Assembly: GCA_002480165.1 (NCBI GenBank)
Contig: DLBP01000075.1
Coordinates: 1-13,271, forward strand
Origin: Proteobacteria bacterium UBA7821
GTDB lineage: Bacteria > Pseudomonadota > Gammaproteobacteria > Comchoanobacterales > Comchoanobacteraceae
Reading direction: 5' to 3'
Length of the DNA: 13,271 bases
The notes under the pieces were generated by a model. It was not told where the DNA came from and did not search any database. It worked only from the letters and a program-made list of their open reading frames with translations. Below, one piece after another: positions 8,895 through 13,271 of the stretch (the first letter of the stretch is position 1; each line of letters starts with the position of its first letter). Position numbers and translations under genes: made by a program.

Positions 8895-8927
8895 CTTTAG
8901 ATCCTCAACTCCCTATAGCCACTATTA

Positions 8928-8956
8928 CAAATAGCAAACTTTCTTGAACGTGTCAA
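8928..8956 (-). promoter_or_regulatory. Candidate promoter for dotDCB
   Basis: On the minus strand, a perfect -35 TTGACA (8956-8951) is followed after 17 bp by TATTTG (8933-8928), which matches only three of six -10 bases. The start would be near 8921, about 27 nt before dotD. The -35 overlaps the stop codon of the methyltransferase gene and lies inside a palindrome. The weak -10 keeps this tentative; transcription from the methyltransferase promoter may also reach dotDCB. Confidence 0.4.
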
Positions 8957-8959
8957 GAA
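8941..8959. repeat. Perfect palindrome over the dotD -35 and the upstream gene's stop codon
   Basis: Arms TTCTTGA (8941-8947) and TCAAGAA (8953-8959) are perfectly complementary around a 5-bp centre. The right arm contains the methyltransferase stop codon, and the palindrome covers the TTGACA box. It could be an operator, or a short hairpin at the end of the upstream transcript. It lacks a following U-tract and is AT-rich, so it is a poor intrinsic terminator. Confidence 0.45.
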
Positions 8960-10491
8960 GTATCCCCGCCAGACTGACAGACATAATCCATTGAACGCTC
9001 ACGCAGCGCCCCTGCTTCTTGCACCCGACAACCCAATTGGATACATCGATCAAACCACTCGATTGAATCCAGGAAGCACTCCGTTAGAAACAACACCCGA
9101 CCTTTCAAAAACATCAACTCTTCTGAGCGATCGTAGCGGTGCAAGCCCTCTTCAATTAACTCGGTTGCTTGTTCGTAGGCGCGAATCACAATAAGAGACT
9201 CAACCAATTTGACATACTTACCCAAGTCACGACTACCCAAGCCGTAGAAATGATCCACAACCTTGTACAACTTGACAGAAAAGATGTGTTTTTGATACTG
9301 AGACAGACCATTATAAAAATCAACACTGGACGGAATTAGACGAAAGTAAACCGCCGGATCACAACCGACTAGGCCCAACATCGATAATGTAGCTGATGAA
9401 CCACCTTTCACTGCATTGAAATCTGTAGTCCGGGCAATCGCCAGCTGCCGAGACACCAACGAATTTTCTGAATAACTAGACAAGCCAGATAAGAAAAATG
9501 GCATAGACAACTGCTTTCGAGAGTAATAGCCACCTGAATGAATCAACGACTCGTGATCGCCCGGAATGACCATGGTACCACCCAATTTCTCAACATACCT
9601 TTTTAAATAGCTAAACTGCACTGGAAAATAACAAAACGCCCCATCATTGGTGATGGTAAAGGACTCGTCAAGCATGCGGTTTTCTTCCGGATCTGAAAAA
9701 CCGTAGTCTGAAAACAAGAAAGCAAAAAATTCAAAACGCTCTGACAATACTCTCAAAAAGTCCATCGCACTCACCGGCCACAAGAAGCGCTCATACAACT
9801 TCGGCTCGGTTACAACAGCTTGCAAGAGCTCATCCATTGTTGATTCTGGATAGACAGGAAACTCAAGTGCTCGCTGACTCAATCCGCGAGCAACACCCGC
9901 TGGAGTGAGATCAGTCGACGAAGAACCCCTCAAGCCAAATAGCATTTCATTCCACGCACCATTTTTCCAAAAATAAGCATCCTGGGGCAACACGTCCAAC
10001 AGGTAATTCCCAATCAGAAACGGCATGTCGCTGCCGGAACAAAAATCACCAATACAGTCAATCAACTCGATGTGAGAGCCCACAAAGGTCTTGAGTTGAC
10101 CATTCTCAATGAACGGCCTAAGCTTTGGATGACGCTGACAAAAAGAGATGTTATCTTTCGACACATCACACAAAACGTAGCAGAATTGAGGCGCATCCGA
10201 TCCAAATCTACCCAATGCTGCATTGAGCTGCTTGAGAAAATAGTAAGCAAAACAACCCATGCCACAACCAATATCAAAGAAACATATTGTTGGGTCTCGT
10301 GGCCAAGCACTGCGATTGGATAGAATATCAGCCAACAAGTTCATCACTTGATCAACGGCAGCCTGGGCACCGGTGACACTATTGGTGATCTCATGGGGTA
10401 TACTAAACCAGTCATCAATTGACATCGACGAAAAGTCACCTCGGATTTTGATAAAACAATCGGACTCTGACAATCGAACCTTTTTTCTCAC
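8953..10491 (-). CDS. Probable SAM-dependent methyltransferase with TPR-like C-terminus
   Basis: From the chosen GTG this encodes 512 residues. Residues 68-79 hold a SAM-binding motif I (FFDIGCGMG), followed by an acidic strand end LCDVS at 107-111 and GNYLLDVLPQDAY at 161-173. The last resembles the NEFFDALP motif of MidA/NDUFAF7-type methyltransferases (PF02636), so I place it tentatively there. The C-terminal region (about 423-493) has amphipathic helix pairs like tetratricopeptide repeats: YEQATELIEEGLHRYDRSEEL, then a DSIEWFDRCIQLG repeat. No signal peptide or membrane span is seen from this start, so it is probably cytoplasmic. GTG 10491 has GAGG 5 nt upstream; ATG 10563 is possible (536 residues) but lacks a ribosome site, and the frame stays open to 10647. 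The gene sits between icmT and dotD, and it is not a classical Dot/Icm component. Its substrate is unknown: it could modify a secretion component, an effector, or something unrelated. Confidence 0.75.
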   Translation of the reverse strand: MRKKVRLSESDCFIKIRGDFSSMSIDDWFSIPHEITNSVTGAQAAVDQVMNLLADILSNRSAWPRDPTICFFDIGCGMGCFAYYFLKQLNAALGRFGSDAPQFCYVLCDVSKDNISFCQRHPKLRPFIENGQLKTFVGSHIELIDCIGDFCSGSDMPFLIGNYLLDVLPQDAYFWKNGAWNEMLFGLRGSSSTDLTPAGVARGLSQRALEFPVYPESTMDELLQAVVTEPKLYERFLWPVSAMDFLRVLSERFEFFAFLFSDYGFSDPEENRMLDESFTITNDGAFCYFPVQFSYLKRYVEKLGGTMVIPGDHESLIHSGGYYSRKQLSMPFFLSGLSSYSENSLVSRQLAIARTTDFNAVKGGSSATLSMLGLVGCDPAVYFRLIPSSVDFYNGLSQYQKHIFSVKLYKVVDHFYGLGSRDLGKYVKLVESLIVIRAYEQATELIEEGLHRYDRSEELMFLKGRVLFLTECFLDSIEWFDRCIQLGCRVQEAGALRERSMDYVCQSGGDTS

Positions 10492-10496
10492 ACTCA

Positions 10497-10500
10497 CCTC
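10497..10500 (-). promoter_or_regulatory. Shine-Dalgarno favouring the GTG start of the methyltransferase gene
   Basis: GAGG on the minus strand, 5 nt before GTG 10491. The upstream ATG at 10563 has only a weak purine stretch (AAGACGG) directly against it. This is the main reason for preferring the shorter product. Confidence 0.45.
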
Positions 10501-10566
10501 GCCATTAAACTGTGACCTTCTGTTATCAACACTAACAAAAATACCCAGCAAAAAAAAGCGCATCCG

Positions 10567-10587
10567 TCTTGTTTTTTTTTTACAAGA
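10567..10587. repeat. Inverted repeat enclosing a ten-T tract in the icmT promoter
   Basis: Arms TCTTGT (10567-10572) and ACAAGA (10582-10587) enclose a run of T. The homopolymer at 10572-10581 is ten T long and occupies part of the -35 box and most of the spacer of the icmT promoter. On the other strand it is an A tract just after the start of the opposing transcript. Such tracts can vary in length by slippage. Confidence 0.5.
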
Positions 10588-10596
10588 AGCTATAAT
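10569..10596 (+). promoter_or_regulatory. Sigma70-type promoter for icmTS
   Basis: TTGTTT (10569-10574) and a perfect TATAAT (10591-10596) are 16 bp apart. Transcription should start near 10603, right before the strong GGGGAGGA ribosome site (10603-10610), so the leader is only about 18 nt. The -10 box is shared with the opposing methyltransferase promoter. Confidence 0.65.
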
Positions 10597-10619
10597 AGTA
10601 TTGGGGAGGAAATTGACAA
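10592..10619 (-). promoter_or_regulatory. Sigma70-type promoter for the methyltransferase gene
   Basis: On the minus strand, TTGTCA (10619-10614) and TATTAT (10597-10592) each match five of six consensus bases and are 16 bp apart. Transcription would start near 10585. The -35 box lies just before the icmT start codon and the -10 overlaps the icmT -10, so the two promoters should exclude each other. Confidence 0.6.
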
Positions 10620-10620
10620 G

Positions 10621-10878
10621 ATGGCAGACCAAGATGACAACGCACACTGGCGAGATTCAGGCAGAAAACCGACTTTCTTTATATTTGACATCAGCGCTTT
10701 TTACCCGTTTATGTTATTTCTCATACACATTCGCTTGTGGACATTCCTCACAGCCGCCGGAGTGATTATATTCCTTGAGATTCTTCGGCGTAATGGATTC
10801 ACACCTGTCGTATTTAGGAGGTTTTTACGAAACTTCATCGCAGGACCCTTAAAAACAGCAACACCTTGGTGGCTATGA
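10621..10878 (+). CDS. icmT: IcmT, small inner-membrane protein of the Dot/Icm system
   Basis: This 85-residue protein matches IcmT in length (about 86 in Legionella) and family features. These are HWRDSGRKPTFFIFD at 9-23, a hydrophobic span at about 26-53 containing LFLIHIRLWT (32-41), and the C-terminal AGPLKTATPWWL (74-85). IcmT is required for Dot/Icm function and has been linked to escape of Legionella from host cells. The ATG follows GGGGAGGA at 10603-10610 by 10 nt. It is the first gene of icmTS and its TGA overlaps the icmS ATG (ATGA). In Legionella icmT and icmS are also adjacent, but at a different locus from dotDCB. Confidence 0.95.
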   Translation: MADQDDNAHWRDSGRKPTFFIFDISAFYPFMLFLIHIRLWTFLTAAGVIIFLEILRRNGFTPVVFRRFLRNFIAGPLKTATPWWL

Positions 10879-11249
10879 ACGAAACAGAAAAGATTGTCAA
10901 CATCTGCACTAAGATCGCATCTCGGTCAGGCAAAGCATTTTCAATACAAAAAGGCGGTAGCTCCACCACCATAACCGCAGAAGAAGCGTTTGCTGCCAAC
11001 GGCATCCTACCGGCAATTGCAAAAAGAGCCAGCCAGCTTTGCCAGATGGCAATTGCAAAAGACTTTGCCGTCACCTACACTGAAAACAAACAATCGCCTG
11101 TCAACAGACAAGTTGCATTCAACCCATCCAACATCAGCCCGATCAGAATTATGATTATGGTAGACGTTATTCTTGAGACAATCCGATTCAACCCAGGAGA
11201 AGTCGTTTCTCTCGATGAATTTCTCTACGAACACATTGAAATTAGTTAG
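10875..11249 (+). CDS. icmS: IcmS, type IVB secretion adaptor/chaperone
   Basis: This 124-residue soluble protein matches IcmS (about 114 in Legionella). IcmS pairs with IcmW, binds many effectors and docks them on the DotL coupling protein. Visible family features are a cysteine-bearing N-terminal helix, AEEAFAANGILPAIAKRASQLC at about 35-56 (compare LLPAIARRADQLC in IcmS), and an acidic C-terminus with LDEFLYEH at 113-120. A TTG at 10866 is in frame, but the ATG at 10875 overlaps the icmT stop as ATGA and is the better start. Translation is probably coupled to icmT. The partner icmW is not in the window. The stop overlaps that of folD on the other strand by 8 bp. Confidence 0.93.
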   Translation: MNETEKIVNICTKIASRSGKAFSIQKGGSSTTITAEEAFAANGILPAIAKRASQLCQMAIAKDFAVTYTENKQSPVNRQVAFNPSNISPIRIMIMVDVILETIRFNPGEVVSLDEFLYEHIEIS

Positions 11250-12081
11250 TGGTTAACAGCTGATAAAAATTCGCCAACAAGGCCACAACCGTCATTGGAC
11301 CAACGCCACCAGGCACAGGTGTGATCGATCGACAATAATGTCTTGCTTGCTCACAAGCAACATCACCAACCAAGCAGCCATCGACATAATTAATTCCAAC
11401 ATCGACCACCATCCCAACACCTTGTAAACAATCCGGCGCAATCACTCCATGCACGCCTGTTGCCAAGACAACCACATCAGCACCAGCTACCAGTGTAGAT
11501 AAATCGATCGTGTGTCGATTACAAATGGTCACGGTTGCACCCAAACTTAACAACATCATCGCAAGAGGCCGACCGACTAAAAAAGAATCATTGACTATCA
11601 CAACACGACTGCCTTGGATATCAACATTTTCATGAAACATCAACCTCAAAATCCCCCGCGGAGTAGCTGGCACTACCGGCATATCGGCAGACATCACTAA
11701 ACCGCCCTGCTGGATCGGCGTCAGCCCATCAACATCTTTTGATGGATCAATAGTCGATAACACGGCCTGAACATTCCACTTCACCGGCAGAGGCAACTGA
11801 ACCAAAATACCAACCACCTGATCATCAGCATTCAACTGTCTGATCATGTCGATAACGACGCGCTCATCATTTAAATGATCACCGGATATTAAATCCACAC
11901 CAATACCCACGTCTTCAAACAAGCGCCGCTTCTTCTCAACGTACAAAACAGAACTCGGGTCATGACCCACTAGAATAATAGCCAAACGTACCGAGCTCAC
12001 CTCAATCGCTTTAAGATCCCGCTCTAGCTCAGCCATCCAGGCGGCAGCCAACTGTTTGCCATCGATCATTCTTGCCTTCAA
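11242..12081 (-). CDS. folD: FolD, methylenetetrahydrofolate dehydrogenase/cyclohydrolase
   Basis: FolD interconverts 5,10-methylene-, methenyl- and 10-formyl-tetrahydrofolate in the cytoplasm. The 279-residue length is typical (288 in E. coli). Catalytic features are intact: IDGKQLA at 6-12, Tyr47 and Lys51 in SVLYVEKKRR, QLPLP at 95-99, KDVDGLTP at 115-122, and TPVPGGVGPMT at 254-264. One oddity is the nucleotide-binding motif. Where most bacteria have GRSxxVGxP, this protein has NDSFLVGRP (164-172), with the glycine and arginine replaced. This may change NAD/NADP preference. The TTG at 12081 overlaps the cysS TGA (TTGA) and has GGAGAG 5 nt upstream (12087-12092); ATG 12069, giving 275 residues, is the alternative. 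It is likely co-transcribed with cysS and unrelated in function to the secretion genes. Confidence 0.95.
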   Translation of the reverse strand: MKARMIDGKQLAAAWMAELERDLKAIEVSSVRLAIILVGHDPSSVLYVEKKRRLFEDVGIGVDLISGDHLNDERVVIDMIRQLNADDQVVGILVQLPLPVKWNVQAVLSTIDPSKDVDGLTPIQQGGLVMSADMPVVPATPRGILRLMFHENVDIQGSRVVIVNDSFLVGRPLAMMLLSLGATVTICNRHTIDLSTLVAGADVVVLATGVHGVIAPDCLQGVGMVVDVGINYVDGCLVGDVACEQARHYCRSITPVPGGVGPMTVVALLANFYQLLTTN

Positions 12082-13271
12082 CGCGACTCTCCATCATGGC
12101 GAGCTGATCGTCTATCAACACGCCAAATCGTCCCAGTCGACTGATCTTCTATCACAATCCCCATCTCTGACAGGCGCTCTCGGATCTCGTCAGCCTGCTG
12201 CCAATCGCGACTGGCTCTTGCCAACGACCGCTTCTGAATCAGCGAATCAACTAAAGTGGCATCCACAGCAATATCAGACACAACCGACAAGCCCAACCAC
12301 TCAGTGATATTCACCACCTGTCGACCACACTGGTCAATCAAGTCTGAGTCCTGCTGATGGCTCGCCTGGTCATACAACTTAATTATCTCAAATAGGATCG
12401 CAAAGACTTTCGGCGTATTAAAGTCATCCAACATGGCATCCCAGCATGCCTGTGGGATAAAGCCGTTATCTAGGACCAAACGGTGTGATCTCAAATAATC
12501 ATCACACACCCGGTGAATCTTACTCAAAGCATTACGTGCACTCAACCAATTATCTTCACTAAAGTTTACCGGATGGCGATAGTGAGACATCAACATAAAA
12601 AAACGAACTTCAGACGGGGTATACTGTTTCAATACATCCCGAATCAAGAAGAAGTTGCCTTTTGACTTGGACATTTTTTCACGATCAATCTCAACATGAC
12701 CAACATGCATCCAATGGTTGACAAACCGCTTCTTGGTTAGCGGCTCCGCTTGAGCAATTTCATTCTCATGATGAGGAAAACACAAATCATGCCCACCTCC
12801 GTGAATATCAATTGTCTCACCCAAAAGGCTTTGTGACATCACGGTACACTCCAGATGCCAACCAGGGCGCCCCCTACCCCAGGGAGACTCCCAAAATGGT
12901 TCGTTTTCTTTAGACTGCTTCCATAAAACGAAATCAAGCGGCTGCTCTTTAAACGGATCAGCATCGACTCGAGAACCAGCAACCAACTGATTCACACTGC
13001 GCCCAGATAAACAACCATACGACTCAAACTTAGAGATCCTATAATAGACATCATTATTATCACCAACGTAAGCATAACCGGCTTCTAACAATCGCTCAAT
13101 CCAAGTAATCATCTGCTCAACGTACTCAGTTGCCCGAGGCTGGTGTGTTGGCTGGTTAATACCCAATGCCGCTTCGTCTTGCCACATCGCATCAATAAAA
13201 CGCTGCGTGAGCTGTTTGGGACTGGCTTCATCTCTTTGACAACGCGCAATAATCTTATCATCAATATCAGT
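12078..13271 (-). CDS. cysS: CysS, cysteinyl-tRNA synthetase (N-terminus beyond window)
   Basis: The frame is open from the right edge, beginning inside the family motif TDIDDKIIAR, to TGA at 12078-12080: 397 codons. Roughly the first 65-70 residues, with the HIGH signature, are outside the window. CysS charges tRNA-Cys with cysteine. Zinc-binding residues are visible in WHLECTVMS (codon at about 12848) and HDLCFPHHENE; the KMSKSKGN signature is at about 12677-12654. A class I synthetase helical domain follows, and a C-terminal segment with RASRDWQQADEIRERLSEMGI is typical of the family. An internal ATG at 13187 is not the start, because conserved sequence lies upstream. It overlaps folD by 4 bp. 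Confidence 0.97.
   Translation of the reverse strand, partial: TDIDDKIIARCQRDEASPKQLTQRFIDAMWQDEAALGINQPTHQPRATEYVEQMITWIERLLEAGYAYVGDNNDVYYRISKFESYGCLSGRSVNQLVAGSRVDADPFKEQPLDFVLWKQSKENEPFWESPWGRGRPGWHLECTVMSQSLLGETIDIHGGGHDLCFPHHENEIAQAEPLTKKRFVNHWMHVGHVEIDREKMSKSKGNFFLIRDVLKQYTPSEVRFFMLMSHYRHPVNFSEDNWLSARNALSKIHRVCDDYLRSHRLVLDNGFIPQACWDAMLDDFNTPKVFAILFEIIKLYDQASHQQDSDLIDQCGRQVVNITEWLGLSVVSDIAVDATLVDSLIQKRSLARASRDWQQADEIRERLSEMGIVIEDQSTGTIWRVDRRSARHDGESR

Noticed and set aside
8304..8947. Several 60-70-codon plus-strand open frames opposite dotC and dotD
   Set aside because: They lie fully antisense to well-supported genes and have no plausible starts or domains.
8941..8959. Intrinsic terminator after the methyltransferase gene
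   Set aside because: The stem is only 7 bp and AT-rich, and no U-tract follows it on the transcript.
10373..10765. 130-codon plus-strand open frame across the divergent region
   Set aside because: It runs antisense to the methyltransferase 5' end and out of frame with icmT, has no ribosome site and no recognisable protein features.
1..13271. CRISPR arrays, tRNA or rRNA genes, insertion sequences, integrases
   Set aside because: No spaced repeats, cloverleaf-like sequences, transposase or recombinase frames were seen on either strand.

Overview
The window is one compact Dot/Icm (type IVB secretion) gene cluster flanked by two housekeeping genes. It points to a gammaproteobacterium with a Dot/Icm system, most likely in the order Legionellales (Legionella, Coxiella, Rickettsiella, Aquicella or Berkiella-like) or a relative such as Piscirickettsia. 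The DNA is moderately AT-rich. Every Dot/Icm component was recognised from protein features alone, so the genus is not resolved.

Layout, right to left along the minus strand. cysS (cut by the right edge, 5' end outside) overlaps folD by 4 bp. folD ends head-on against icmS, with overlapping stop codons. On the plus strand lies a two-gene operon, icmT-icmS (10621-11249), coupled by an ATGA overlap. A region of about 130 bp (10492-10620) holds two good opposed promoters whose -10 boxes are the same 7 bp. From it, reading left, starts a gene for a probable SAM-dependent methyltransferase with a TPR-like C-terminus (8953-10491). It is not a classical Dot/Icm component. Then follow dotD, dotC and dotB, almost without gaps. 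A 103-bp gap carries a strong candidate promoter with nearby direct and inverted repeats. It leads into icmV, dotA and a second dotA paralogue, which runs off the left edge without a stop.

How the genes work together. DotD and DotC are outer-membrane lipoproteins of the core complex and DotB is the cytoplasmic AAA+ ATPase. DotA is the large polytopic inner-membrane protein and IcmV a small inner-membrane protein. IcmT is a small inner-membrane protein and IcmS a soluble effector-recognition adaptor. Known partners such as IcmW, IcmX, IcmQ and the DotL/IcmO coupling protein are not in the window.

Most notable points: two full-size, diverged dotA genes in tandem; the methyltransferase/TPR gene between icmTS and dotDCB; a shared -10 bidirectional promoter with a ten-T tract in one promoter spacer; and an altered cofactor-binding motif in FolD. 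No tRNA, rRNA, CRISPR array, insertion sequence or integrase was seen, and no gene-free stretch exceeds 300 bp.
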